Origin: Asterias rubens
Lineage: Eukaryota > Echinodermata > Asteroidea > Forcipulatida > Asteriidae
Assembly: GCF_902459465.1 (NCBI RefSeq)
Contig: NC_047080.1
Coordinates: 10,328,866 to 10,392,865 of the forward strand
DNA: 64,000 bases
Direction: 5' to 3'
Shown: piece after piece, positions 12,130 through 24,700 of the stretch
How the letters are laid out: every line of letters starts with the position of its first letter
Position numbering within the stretch: position 1 is the first letter of the stretch
The notes under the pieces: model-generated
Told to the model about the DNA's origin: nothing
Database searches by the model: none
What the model saw: only the letters and a program-made list of their open reading frames with translations
Program-made: the position numbers and the translations under genes

Positions 12130-12600
12130 TTTCCCTTTTATCAATCGATTATTTAAGAACAAACAAAATTCCCCATTGAAAAGCACGACAATGGCAATTT
12201 TGATGTACAGAAAAAATTGCGTGCAGGTAGGCATTTTATGTCTTATTCCTTTCATAATTATTAAACGTTTTAATATAGGAAATAGTCATGGAGAAAATGA
12301 TACACAAACTGAAACAAAATACTCTTTAAAAAAATCTTACAAGGGATATGTTTTATTTTTTTATTTTCCAGTTTTTTTTTGTTTTTTTTTTATTTTTATT
12401 TTTTTTACAATTTAGTTATCTACAAACTTGTTTACTTTTTGATGTGATCTATAACAAAAAACAACACCTTGAAAACACAGTAATGTACAGTACTCGTGAT
12501 TATTATAAGTATTACAGAAATAACACCACTGGTATCCGTTCCACATGCACTGTATCTCTCAAGCGCACAAGTCAAAAAGTATACCAGTGAAGATCAAAGA
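12130..12600. other. No gene recognised, T-rich
   Basis: Contains a 60-bp T-rich run near 12347-12413 that creates overlapping Phe-rich open frames with no biological look. Confidence 0.6.
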
Positions 12601-12601
12601 C

Positions 12602-13058
12602 TATAGAGCGCCAAAGGCACAATGGTGTACTGGAGCTGTGTTGTGATGTTAACTTAATACACATGGGCGCCATTTTAGCAAGCAAATGATTCGTCATATT
12701 ATCACTGATAGCAATGGTCATTGTACTGGGCCTCCTTGCATGGGTCTGCTTACTACCAAAAGCAAAGAATCGCGCTTAAGGAAACAGGAATTTTGCGCTT
12801 ACATCAAACCTATTCCACGGGTTAGCAGGGATTTTGGCTTACCCGGCATTCTACTCTTACACAACTAGCGCAGGCATTTTGCGCTTGCTGTGTAAGCAGA
12901 AAATGGTGATTGTAAGCTTGGAATTCAGCTGTAAGCAGAGCCATAAAATTGTACCCTTATCTTTTGTTGCATCAAAAGAGTTGGTTGTTAAAATGGAGTC
13001 CAGTGCACAATTCACATTTCAGCCAGAGTTCCCACTCAAGCACCTTTGGCGCTCTATA
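12602..13058. mobile_element. MITE with TATAGAGCGCCAAAGG ends
   Basis: TATAGAGCGCCAAAGGCA (12602) and its inverse at 13041-13058 (CCTTTGGCGCTCTATA). Interior repeatedly contains TTTTGCGCTTAC-type motifs. Confidence 0.7.
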
Positions 13059-13654
13059 CTTCTTTGGTGAAGATATTTACAAAGATCAATTGCTCAATTT
13101 CCTGGAGTTATATCATCATTAATCCTATGGGGTTTTTAAACTGTGCTCATGAACCTCTCAAAATTGCATTCACAAGTGGGATATTTTGAAGTCAATGGTT
13201 TGTCCTGTAAAAAGATTTAAAAAAAGTTAACCTCTCACTTAATCTTTGAGGATAGACATAAAAGTTGAAAAATGAGTGGGAAGGAATCCTGCGGATTGTA
13301 TTCAAATCTAAAACCAAGCTCCAGTAATCCTCTTATCTTAATAATTAAAATCTCTAATCATAGAGCAAACCCAGTGTGGCGGTTTTAGTCTTCCGCCGTG
13401 TTCAGTTTTCCGGGACTCAGTACAGCATATAACAACTGACTACTTTCGTTTGCTGTGCGCAGGCGTGTTATGACATAATGTTACCATCTTTGGTCATTAA
13501 GCTCTTTTCAGATGACAGCAAATTAACAAGGATCCCATGCTTGAATTTAACATGGGTGCAAAATTTGACAAAATACACCTCCGGTGAAGAGACATTTTGC
13601 ATTCTGCCTGTAAATTATGCCAAAGTTTAGAAGATTTCACTGGGGGCCCTGGAC

Positions 13655-13755
13655 AGTCCAAACATAGTTGTCCTTTTACACAAACAATTTCACAACCATG
13701 TTCAAATTAAAGCAGGGGACCCCTGTTAATTGTTGTCATGTGAAAGGGCTTTAGG
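13655..13755. repeat. Second copy of the 2.7-kb repeat, partial
   Basis: TTGTCCTTTTACACAAACAA, then GGGGACCCCTGTTAATTGTT and GTCATGTGAAAGGGCTTTAG parallel 2.69-2.9 kb. Confidence 0.45.
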
Positions 13756-13895
13756 GATTAATGATTACTAGCTGACATGGTTCAAATCAACTATTTATCA
13801 CAAGATGTGCAAAAAGTATGCAAGCTTGATGGCAACAAAAGAAAACATAGGTTTGACTATTTTATTTATTAAAAAAAAAAAAAAAATTAAGCGGG

Positions 13896-14081
13896 ACCAA
13901 TTTCATGGAGCTGCTTAAAGCACAAAACGTACACCAAAATCATGCTTACTAGACTAAGGCTACCTGCCAACACACCATGTCACAAGTACAATTTGTGACT
14001 GGTTTCCTGCTCATTTGCGCTTAGAAGCAAACTTTTAGGCACTTAACTTTTGCCTCTGCAGCTTTATGAAATTGGCCCAAG
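13896..14081. mobile_element. Degraded element P
   Basis: GGGACCAATTTCATGGAGCT at the left and CAGCTTTATGAAATTGGCCC at the right; interior shortened and diverged. Confidence 0.6.
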
Positions 14082-14789
14082 ATGTTAATTCAGTTTAAGT
14101 CCACCGTACCATCTGATTACAATTGTTATACCAACCCAACCAACAAGAGGGTACTGTGGTTCTATGCTGCCCTTTGATTGGCTAAACCAAAAAAACAATG
14201 AAACCAAGAGCATTTACATTCTGGCTGCAATTACTAAAATATAAACACACTCTACACAAATATTGTCCATTATAGGAAAATTGTGATAGAGAAATTACGG
14301 ACAAAATGAACCATACCAAACGAAGGGGTAGTGTGGTCGCAATCAAAGCAGGCTGTACATAGCATTGTGAACTCTCACCCAGTAACTGCACCTGTGCCCT
14401 TTCCTGTATCAGTCTATAGAGGGCGTGTACAGCCACATCTTTGATCATGAAGACACAGCCCCTTTAAGTGCATCTATGCATTTTAAGTGACCAATAGCTT
14501 TCAAGAAATATAAACTTACATCACACTAAGGGGCATCTGAGAAAAGAGTTTCTGATTCAAGCACATGTATAACATTGGTTATTGTCAATCCATACCAACA
14601 TACATGAACATTTAAATTATAAAAAAATTGAAAGTTTAAGCTCAATCGGTCATCCAGTCACCCAAAAATTGTGATAAAAACAAGTGTTACATTTTAGCTG
14701 TGTTCAAACATCAAGTTTGGACTTGCATTACCAAACTGAATGTTTCCTAGATTCTTTGAAATTATAGCATTTCAAGCAAAGACCAAATA

Positions 14790-14882
14790 AGTGGTTGGTA
14801 CTTTACCAAATGGGGGTTGGTACTTTACTGTATTAGGGTTGGCACTTTACCCAAGAGGGTTGATACTTTACCAAAGGGGAAT
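14790..14882 (+). repeat. Short tandem repeat GGTTGGTACTTTACC
   Basis: About four diverged units of 25-30 bp with TTGGTACTTTACCAAA. Confidence 0.7.
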
Positions 14883-14935
14883 TAATGCGAGACTACTGTC
14901 TTTGACAGATACCAACTGTGTCCAGTGCCTTTAAT
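14880..14935 (+). mobile_element. Right-end fragment of MITE family A
   Basis: Only the right terminal sequence (TTTGACAGATACCAACTGTG, then TCCAGTGCCTTTAA) is recognisable. Confidence 0.55.
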
Positions 14936-15109
14936 GAAGGTTTAATTACCACTAAACTGCTGTAGCCTTGCAGTGCCTCAAGTTCATTAATGATGAATAG
15001 CTTTTACAAAACACTGATCCTCAGGCAGAGATTAAATGAAATGTCAACGAGAGCTCATAGAAAATCATCCATATGGGGCAGTCGAATAATTACAATCTTT
15101 TACTGGTTT

Positions 15110-15568
15110 TCAAAATTCATGACCACTTGGTAAAGGGCAATGGAGAGCCGTTGTATTATCAAACAGGTTCGTTAGAAACGACCCACTTTCGGAGTATTGT
15201 AGTTGTATAGAAGAAGAGGTTATTTGTTCACCTACAAAAATTGGAATTTGAACTTGAAAAAAAAAGTTTCAGGCATGAAATTCATGACCACTGGGTAAAG
15301 AGCAATGGAGAGCTGTAATGCAGATGAAGAAAAGGTTATTTTGTGCACCTACAAAAATGAATTTGAAAAAAGGCTTCAGACATGGAGCCTTTCTCAGGCA
15401 TTTGAAAGCGCACATTTTCTACGACAAAGGTTTTTTTTTTTCATTACTTTCTAGCAACTTCGACGACCAATTGAGCCCAATTTTTCACATGTTATGCCTA
15501 TGTTGAAGATACACCAAGTGAGAATAATGGTCTTAGACAATTACCAAAAGTATACCAGCTGCCTTTAC
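15110..15568 (+). mobile_element. Degenerate MITE family A copy with internal duplication
   Basis: Right half ends ...GACAATTACCAAAAGTATACC. The left part is duplicated: TTCATGACCACTTGGTAAAG near 15117 and TTCATGACCACTGGGTAAAG near 15281, each followed by a related GAAGAAGAGGTTATTTG-like stretch. Confidence 0.6.
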
Positions 15569-15569
15569 A

Positions 15570-16225
15570 AGTAAATCTTTGTGTAGTAAAAGGGCCAATG
15601 AACAGTATGTCACCTTTCAAAATGTACATGTACATTTTTACTACATTGGTTTGCTTCTTGTGGCATCGGAAACAAACTGCTTCATACTGTCCCCTAACGT
15701 TTTATTTCATATAGTTGGAACACTTCAAACACTTGAGTATCTAGTCTAGATTTTTGTCCCTGCTTGAATATTTATTTTAGCCTTTGAGAAAGACTCTGCT
15801 TGGGTTTGAAACATCAGTCCACCAACTATTTTCAAGCTTATTTATTTTATATCACAACCGTGCGTAGTTGGCACAAAGGAATCTGTACACAGGTATAGAT
15901 GTACATAAGTTAGGGACAATTCTTCAGCCAAACCCTATTTTTTCAAAACGCGATTCTCTTATCCAAACACCCGAGAAATCTGAAGTGTTTTAGGAGACTC
16001 TTAGCACTCAGAGGAGAAAGGCCTTCAGGGTCCTCCCTTATGAACACTGGTCCACTGGCCAGATGCCAGTTTAAACAACTTGAGGATGGGTCAAAAGTTT
16101 TCACCGAGTACGGAGTAGTCTGAAGGGCACGCCCTATCAACAAATGCAACACAGAGATGGATGCATACAGTGTTAGCTTCAGAGGAGCAATGCAAACTCA
16201 GGCCTCGAACTAACACCTACAGCAG
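15570..16225. other. No gene recognised
   Basis: A 69-codon minus frame at 15943-16152 resembles no family I know and has no partner exon. Confidence 0.5.
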
Positions 16226-16227
16226 TT

Positions 16228-16310
16228 GTCGTGGTGCCCTGAGCTTTTGTTAATGGTGCCCTGAGCTTTTGCTAATGGTGCCCTGAGCTTTTGCTAGTGG
16301 TGCCCTTTGC
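16228..16310 (+). repeat. 24-bp tandem repeat GTGGTGCCCTGAGCTTTTGC
   Basis: Three and a half units, the last ending GTGGTGCCCTTTGC. Confidence 0.88.
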
Positions 16311-16494
16311 AAAGTTTCAATGCAAATTAACATTGTCCTCACCAGAGGCAGTAGAGTCATGGACTTTTCCAAACGTAGCTCATTCCAACTTCAAAAATAG
16401 TTTCCTACTGACCACCCCATCCCCTACCACCCCAACAGGGCTTTAAAAGTGATTCCAGCATCAGCAGATCAGGCCAGTAAACACACAACTGTAA

Positions 16495-16546
16495 ATCTGT
16501 GATCGTCACGATTTTTGTTTCTTACCAATTCTGTAACGTTCCTTTA
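16495..16546 (+). mobile_element. MITE family C end fragment
   Basis: TTTCTTACCAATTCTGTAAC followed by GTTCCTTTAA, matching the right end of family C. Confidence 0.5.
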
Positions 16547-16549
16547 AAC

Positions 16550-17440
16550 AGATGATATGTCAGATTTTTGGCCCCAAACATTAAAAAATAGATTTTGTTG
16601 AGTGAATGGTATTTCAAAGAGTATCACCCGCTCTAATGAAAAAAAAGTTTAACTTTTACTTTTAATGGTCAGGAACCGAGACAAAAAATTTAAAACAATT
16701 CTTATGAAACACATAAGAATTGGTCACGCGATATATTGTCGGGATCCCAATTTTGAACACTTCATTTCACTGCTACTAATAATTGGCTCAAATGAAAGCT
16801 TGTAACTTTCTCAACCCCCATCAAAATACCTATTGAATTTTAAATCAAAATTGTTGGGTCAAATCGGCCAAAAATCTGACATCGCATCTTTAAGTGAATT
16901 CTGGTCTAGTCAATATTCTTCAGATACAAGCCCTGTAGTCTTATGGTTGTACCCCCAATCTGCACCCAATCCAAACAATCTTCACAACACTAAGCTGACG
17001 GGAGACAAGACAGCATCTTCAAGATGGTATCAAATTATGGAGTAAGAACCGGGATGACATAGTACCTGACAATCCCAAGTACGTTGACATCTCAAGCCGT
17101 TAGCTTTGTGAAAAATTCAACAGTAAGTAATCAGATATCCTAAAGTATGCCTCCTATACAACTGGCCAGACTTTCTGATATCTTGAGTCAGGTATGAATC
17201 CCAAATAATTCATGTGAAAGAAGACATGGGGTAATAAATGTTCCAGATACAGGTTAATCGCACATTACAGATTGATGTATGAGCAAATCTCAACCATAAG
17301 ACATGTAAGACCACCATAAAGTGAACATGATTGCTGGCGTTACGCTCATGCAATGTTCCTTTTCACCGAACTCAAGCTCTTCCAAGGGTGAACTAGGATT
17401 TGAATTTCAGCTGGGCCAAAAGTATACATGTACACTGCCT
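16550..17440. other. No gene recognised
   Basis: Low-complexity and single-copy-looking sequence; only short chance frames. Confidence 0.5.
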
Positions 17441-17444
17441 TCTG

Positions 17445-17815
17445 TAAAGGCACAGGACACTCATGATAATTACTACTTAAAAACAATCGCTAGCATAAAA
17501 ACTTACTTGGTAACGAGCAATGGAGAGCTGTTGATAGTATAACACATTGCGAGAAACTGCTCCTTCAGAAGAGAGCTTCCAAGAAAGAGGTAAATTCTCA
17601 CTCAAATATTAAAAGACTTCAGGCCTTTTTAGGCATTTCTGAAAGGACACACATTTGCGCAACAAGGGTGCTTTTTTCTTTCACTATTCTCTTCATCTTC
17701 GATGACCAATTGAGTCCAAATTTGTACAGATTTGATATTTTATGCACAATGTTTCAGATACACCAAGTGAGAATACTGATCTTTGACTATTACCAAGGTG
17801 TCCAGTGTACATTTA
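17445..17815 (+). mobile_element. MITE family A, diverged copy
   Basis: Ends TAAAGGCACAGGACACTCATG and CCAAGGTGTCCAGTGTACATTTA; core with GATGACCAATTGAGTCCAAA present. Confidence 0.7.
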
Positions 17816-18060
17816 GTTATTATTATGGACAACTTTATAATAAAAATGGACACTTTTATAGCGCCGGTATCCTTACCTACCTTTGGTGACCCATTGACTT
17901 CTCTAATATCTACTTTAAAATGATAGTAATCTGCAAAAAGTCCTGAGTAATAATTACAAGTCTGGTTTTTTTGCTTATTTAAAGGAAAAACATGTTTTGT
18001 GAATACACGTAAACATTCCTTGTGTCAGTTCATATACATTTCCCGAGGTTGAAGGACAAA

Positions 18061-18066
18061 TTTATT
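18061..18066 (-). terminator. Candidate MAP2K7 polyadenylation signal
   Basis: TTTATT on plus reads AATAAA on the minus strand and is the first such hexamer after the MAP2K7 stop, giving a 3' UTR of about 0.5 kb that would include the tandem repeat at 18.16-18.5 kb. Inference only. Confidence 0.3.
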
Positions 18067-18159
18067 TAGAAAATTATTTTACAGGTGTCACCTTCCCTTT
18101 ACACTCAAAACAATCCTTGTTGAAAAGGGGGGAATAATGCAATGAGGTTATTAAAACAC

Positions 18160-18508
18160 TCATGTGAGTTTCAGGTACAAAAACGAGTTCCAGGTTCTCA
18201 ACAGATTTCCAGGTTTAGGGAGATTGAGAACTCAAATTGAGTTCCTTTTAAACAGAAATGAATTAACACAAGTTGAGTTTGAGGATTAAAAGAGAAAGAA
18301 CTCATTTGAGTTCACAAACTCAACCTCATTATCAGAACTCAATCTGAGTTCCAGGAGTCAAACCGAGTTCCAGAACTTAAACCGAGTTCTAGAACTCAAA
18401 TCTAGTTCCAGAACTCAAAACGCATTCCAGAACTCAAACCGAGTTTCAAAACACAGAGTTCCAGGACTTAAACTGCGTTCCAGAACTCAAACTGAGTTAC
18501 AGATGGCT
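18160..18508 (+). repeat. About 19-bp tandem repeat in the likely MAP2K7 3' UTR
   Basis: Unit CCAGAACTCAAACCGAGTT, many diverged copies, tightest at 18350-18500. On the MAP2K7 strand it reads AACTCGGTTTGAGTTCTGG. Confidence 0.85.
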
Positions 18509-18568
18509 TCAATACCTTTAACCAATATTTCCACCTCCTCAGCTCGTTGATACCACAAAGATTGTACC

Positions 18569-18700
18569 TCATGTCGAGGTCGCTGACCTTGGTTTGGAGA
18601 GTGATCGTGATCGGGTTGGCTCAATCTTCGCCATGACGGTTGCAAACCACGTTGCGACGTCCACCTTTGCTAGTTCATAACGCTTGAAGAAGCTGTGCTC
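18569..18700 (-). CDS. MAP2K7: MAP2K7 exon 12, C-terminal exon
   Basis: 132 nt including TGA, acceptor CACTTCAG. Encodes EHSFFKRYELAKVDVATWF and the tail. This is the DVD-like docking region for upstream MAP3Ks. The tail is Ser/Arg-rich rather than the vertebrate Pro-rich end. Confidence 0.94.
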   Translation of the reverse strand, partial: EHSFFKRYELAKVDVATWFATVMAKIEPTRSRSLSKPRSATST

Positions 18701-21700
18701 CTGAAGTGCAAAAAATGAAGAAAAAAAATAAGGATTAATAAAACTTCTTTTGCTTTTATATTTTTTCAACAACAGAAGCACCAATATGCCATGCTATAAT
18801 GAATAGGAGTCACTCAGGTGGGCCATTTGACAATCAGACTGGACAGTCAGCCATAGGTCCCGTGTGTAGTGCAATGAACGTAAAAGAACCCAGTGTTCCT
18901 GGTTTGATTGGCTGCACTTTGCGCCACAGCACCTTGTAAATAATTATACGGTGCTATAAAGGTATAGAAATGATTCTGTATACAATAAAATGAACCTTTG
19001 AAATTTTCATTTCAAAAGGTGATTGCGTATCTAAGATATCGCCGAAAATTTCCACGCAGGAAGAATAATCGCTGTCATGTAGGAATACACTGTACAAAAT
19101 CTGAGGAGCATCGCCGTGGTAACACTTTTTATATCCAATTTTCGGGTGATAAAAATGATATATTTTTCCATAAACGCAGCACTTCAAATTGAAATTGTTC
19201 TCAAATCGCATAATACTATTCAAAACTGCTGTACTTTTCCCTGGTGGAAATTTTTGTAAGAAATACAATGTGTTGTGTTTAGTTTACATAGATTTTTTTG
19301 TTTTAATTGAATTGGTTCAGGTTTTTGAATGTGATTGATTACACAAAAGATTGAATTGACATTAATGTTCAGAATCCTTACCAAACGCATACAGACCCTT
19401 TAATCATGGGATTTAAAGGGATTTGCCTTGGATCGGACAAGTTGGCAGTATGAAAAGCATTTGTAACCGTTTGTTATAAAATGCATATGGCTGGAAAGAT
19501 GTTTTAAAAGGAGAATACAATGATCCACACAAATTTGCCTTGAAATTGCGTTTGCTATGCAACCTAACACGGTCAGCCCTTTATGGGAGTCAAAAATTTA
19601 ACTCCCATAACTGGCCGACCGTGTTAGTCGACGAGGTAAAGGGAAAATCATGCAATTTCGAGGCATCTTTGTGTGGATCATTGTATTTCACTTTTAAAAT
19701 ATTTTTCCAACCATATGCATTTTATAACAAGGGTTACAACGCTTTTCAAAGACCAACTCGACCGATCCAATGCAAGGTGTTCCTTTAAGTTCAATTACAT
19801 TGCAGCTAAGCACATTGGAAACATGCCTTAAAGTTTCGCTGAAGGAATCTAACCCTTTACTCAGAGTTCCTGCCTTAAAAGATCAACGTTTCGGAGAAAA
19901 AATACATCCCTGGGAGACAGTGTACAATAACAAAACATTTTCTTCAGTCCTTCGTCCTTCTCTGTCTTTTTTTTACCCCTGAAGATATGTTAAAAGGAGA
20001 TGCAATTACACCTTCTGGCAAAGACATTTGGAGTCCGGTTACGTTTTCGTGGCAAAGAAGAGGATTTTCCAAATTAAAAAAAAAATCTCAGATTTGAGAA
20101 AAGTTGAACGGCAGAGAGTTGCTCTCTGGAACTATTCGACAAGCCTTTGCACTAAGACGTTAATTTACCCACTGGGGTTTTCAGTTTTAACCATAAGAAG
20201 GATACGAGTTCCTTGATAATGCTTAAATAAGTGTTTTTAAGATGGATAAGCAGCAGCCTTCAGGACCCAAGGGTATCCGCCCCTCCCCCAAATGTCCCTG
20301 TTATCTCCGTCGATAAGTGTATTTGTTGTATTGTATTATCATTATTCCTTCATGGTATTATCCTAAGGTATTTCTATTATTGTCCCGCCCGCCTTCCCCT
20401 TTATTTTATTTCGGCCACTGCATTTCTGGTATTTACTTTGTATTCGCTTTGGAATGTCTAGTATGCCCCGGGTACCAACGAAGTGGGCGTTGGCTGCTTG
20501 GTATATATTCTTGCAGCATACACCTTAGGCTCATTTTCTGTTCCCGATTCCGTTGTGTTCAGTTCGAGTTTATTTCAGTTCTTCTCAGTCATGTAATTTC
20601 CCGTAGCCTTCTCCCGTAAGTAACCTTTATTCTGTTTACAACTATTATTATTAGCATTTATTTCCCTTATGTATAAATATCTTTATTTTAACCTTCGCAG
20701 TCAAAACTTCCCTTATGTAAGCATTTTCCTGTTCGGCTCATTCAGCAAGTTGCCGTTTTCTCATTTTCTTAATAGTTATTTATCGCCGTTTGAGCCAACT
20801 CAATCGGTCCCCCTTTTACGGCTTATAGTCTCTGGAGTTAATTTGGCGTGTAGTTCATTTTATTGCTGCTTATAAGTCCCCCGTTGTTTCCTGTATATTT
20901 ATTGTCAGTTTATATAACGTTTATATCAGAATACCTCAGAATGCCCCCGTTGTTTCCTGTATATTTATCGTTGGTTTATGTAATGTTTATACCAGAATAC
21001 CAGTGAACGCCCCAGAATACCGATTTACCATGTGCACGGACCTAGTTTCTGAGTCTCTCCCGGCAATGATGTAAGTTTATTGAATGTATTAAGTTATTTC
21101 ACCATTGTAATTTAACGCCGGATTCGTCTTTGTAGTGTCTTATATTCAAGTTTCACTTTAATATCAGCCCTCGGTCATTGCTTGTTTTATCGCTGTATCT
21201 CGTTCGCATTTAACGTTGTTTTTGTTAGGCTGATATGGTTCACCTTTGTCCCCCTTCCCTTAATTGTTTAATAATGTGCATTTTTCGTGTCATTTATTAG
21301 CTATTTATGTATGTGTTATTATAGTTTCACCTGTGTAATGTTATACACCGAGTGCAAATAAATGGGAAAAGCTCATCTAAATGTCTCCGACGTCTCCAAT
21401 TTGTACCGTGCATGTGACAGTCCCCTTTACAAAAGGAACATAAAATAAGTAAACGACTAAAAATCATTTACTGTTAGCCCATCCCGAACATAGCAATTCC
21501 TTTCTCAAAAATGTTCACTTGTACAGTGACATTCAGATAAAGACAGCAAAAAAGTCACGCAGCTGTTGTAAAAGCACCTATAAATTGTTACTCGTATTCT
21601 AAAAATGAATAGACCAGGAGACGGACAGCTTAAGTACGGTGATTTTGACACCTTGTTTTCGCGGTATGTGCTTACAGGTGAAAAGTGCCCATTTCCATTG

Positions 21701-24700
21701 TTGCAGTAATTCATATTGACAAGAGCAGCTTTTCAAAATTCCCGCTATTAGCTTAATGCTGAATCAGAGGAGAGATCAATCATGTCAATAGGAGTTTGTC
21801 CAAAGATCGAAGATTATGATGATAGAAAGCTTCCCTTAAAATATTACTTGCTGATGTGCTGTATTTTTGGAGAAATGAGTAAAACCATTTTCGTCTCAGG
21901 AACCAAAACATTATTTTAGCACGTACAACGGGTTCACGCCACTTGTCTGAAAACATTGCTCTGTTATTTCCTTGTTTTCTTCTCAAAAACTTGACAACTA
22001 ATGAAGCTGAAACTTCTACAGGTAAATGACATTTTACATGTGCATTCACAGTGATAAGGGATTCATGTCATGGCAAAAACAACTTGATCTACAAAAGGTA
22101 TCCAAACCCCTTTAAGTCTTGTTGGCCGGGTCCACTTGAAGAACACAGGCTACTGCCCTGGGACAAAAATGTAGTATTCTCATACATGATGACCCAGTTC
22201 GACAGCTCAAAAAAAAAAAACAATGCTAAGAACGTTGAGTGCTCGTTGACAAACTGCCGGAGGGTTACTATGTCATGTTTGACAAGTTTTTAAAGTTATA
22301 CTAAAAAATTCCACTGCTCACTCATTGTCAGTTTTTAAAAGTTGGAGATGTCAATGGTGTCAAAGTACTGTACATTGCGAATATGAGATGAGGCCCGATA
22401 CTTCACGAAGGCAACAAAGACATTTGCCTCCATGCCCTCCCCCCCTGGTCATTGCCTTGGTGCCCTTGAAATGCTCCAGTAAGAAGTTACAATTTCCTCA
22501 TAGGGTGCCCTTCACCAAGAAGAAAATGCCTTGGTGCCCTCACCCTTTCAAAAACTGCTAGACACATTTCTTCACTAAGCAAAAATTGAGTGCGACACCA
22601 GTCACTACAATGTAAACTTAATGTAAATTTGCCTGGTAACCTTTTTTCGATAAAGCATTACTTTTTTGTGCTTAGCAAGTTTGTGTGCTTACACTTTATG
22701 AAACCTGGCCCTAGTGATTCCGTTGAATAAATCCAGACACATTTCAAGTGCCAAGCCCTAAAGAATTAGGTGCTAATGTATCGCCACAGGAGATGCCAGA
22801 ACAACTACATGTACGCTGTAAGTGTCAGTGACGGAAAAGTGCCTGGGATTGAAACGACTCTGGACCAACAACCTAGAAATGTGGATCATGTGGAAATTAC
22901 TTTTTAGATGGAAAATGTAAAATGCATCACCAACGTGCTAGCACGTTAAAGTGTACGGGTGATTTTTGTATTCGACACAAAACACAGACGTCCACAGAGC
23001 GAAATTAAACTTACAAGGTGTAAATATAATTATGGTAGGCAGCTTTCCATACATGATGAGGTGCTGTAATTTTTCAGAAATGATTAAAAAACAATTACCC
23101 CTAAAATTCATTCAAGGGAGACAATAATCATTTCAGCATGTAAACTGGGTTGACGCGAATCTCCTGAAAATATTGCTCTGAGATTTGTTTTTCTCAAAAA
23201 CTTGATGACTGTTGAAGCTGAAACTTCTACAGGTAAATAAAATTACATACATCTTCATGCACAGTGAGTAGGGATTCATGTCATGGCCAAAAACTTGATC
23301 TAAAATAAGATATCAAAATCCTTTAAAGAGGGGATACAAAGTCAATTTAAACAAAAACTTATGCACTTATTTTTTCCAATAGATAATGAGAAAACAGCAA
23401 GAAATTGTCACAGTATTTCGATAAAGAATGTCAAATCCATCCATGTTTAAACTTAACTTAAACTTAACTTAAATGCATTTATAAAGCGCTTTAACACTGT
23501 TTCAAAGCCCTGTACAGTCAAGAAAAACATTAAAATGCAGCATTAAAAAAACATGAGCAAAAATAGCAATATGTTTTTTTTTAAAATACACAACAGTTAA
23601 AAAAGTAGCAAAAATTTAGTAAAAACATTGCAAGATGACAGGAGGTACCAACTGAATCTCTTGCCAGATTGAGGGCAGCATTCAAACCACAATAATTTCC
23701 AAACGTTGAGTTGTTGACCAGTTCTTTTTTACAACCACAATTGCTCAAAAGAGATTTCTTCATGTTACTACGAACTGTCGCTCAAAAAGATTTCTCATGC
23801 CATTTCTTTCGACTTGACAAAAGTAACAAAAGGGTCTCACTTTACATTGAATTTCAAGTCTAGACCAGTTCCCTAAAAGCCTGTTTCTAGCAACGGTTAA
23901 TTAAGTTAATCCACCCACCAGAATCCTACTTGTATAACATATTTGTCGGCTGGGAGCTGACGGATTGAATTTGCATTGTTATAAAATGTACCGCATGACA
24001 CAGTTTTTGCTGTATGGTCCTACTCTATTTCCCCAACTGTTAACAAATTCGACTTCCGGAGGAATTAGGATCGGACAGATGTAATTTTCCAGGAAAAAAC
24101 TTGGACCGGCGTGAGACGATTGGTTAAAGAGATTGTTGAAAGGTTGGTGACAGGGACGGTTGAGAAATTTTAGGATGCTGGTTCAGAGGAAGGACAACAG
24201 TAGTTTGTCGCCATTTGTTGGGCAGTTGTTCAACCGTCGATCTCACAAAACTCTTCCTAACTTAAGACTAATCTTAGCACTTAGGACGAGTCCCAACCCT
24301 GCACGCAGACCTTAAGATTAATCCTCAGTTAAAACGAGTTACTCGTCCTAACTCTTTGTGAAATCGACCCCTGGGCTCGCCCTTAACGCTAGCCCTGTGT
24401 ACATTGTCTCGTAAAAACTGCTACTAGCTATTAAACACCAGCTCTCAACTTGCCCCGTGGGCTACTAAGAACTGTGCAACCTACTTTTTTATTGTTCTTT
24501 TTAAGATCAGCTGGAGAGGAAAGCCTATCAACAGGAACTGTGTTTCTTTGAGGCAAACCTTCAGGCTCCAGTTGTTTCTCTTTCTTTACTGTATTTAAAT
24601 TGCTCTTTGCTGTATTTTTTAATGCTTTTAACCTCATTAATGTGCATTATTGTACTCAATTCCCAAGAAATGTGTTAATTTATTTTGTGTGTGTTTGAGT

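Noticed and set aside
12176..12590. Phe-rich open frames
   Set aside because: Produced by T-rich low-complexity DNA.
20231..20875. Three hydrophobic plus frames at 20.2-20.9 kb
   Set aside because: They overlap the solo LTR, which is expected to be non-coding, and are T-rich chance frames.
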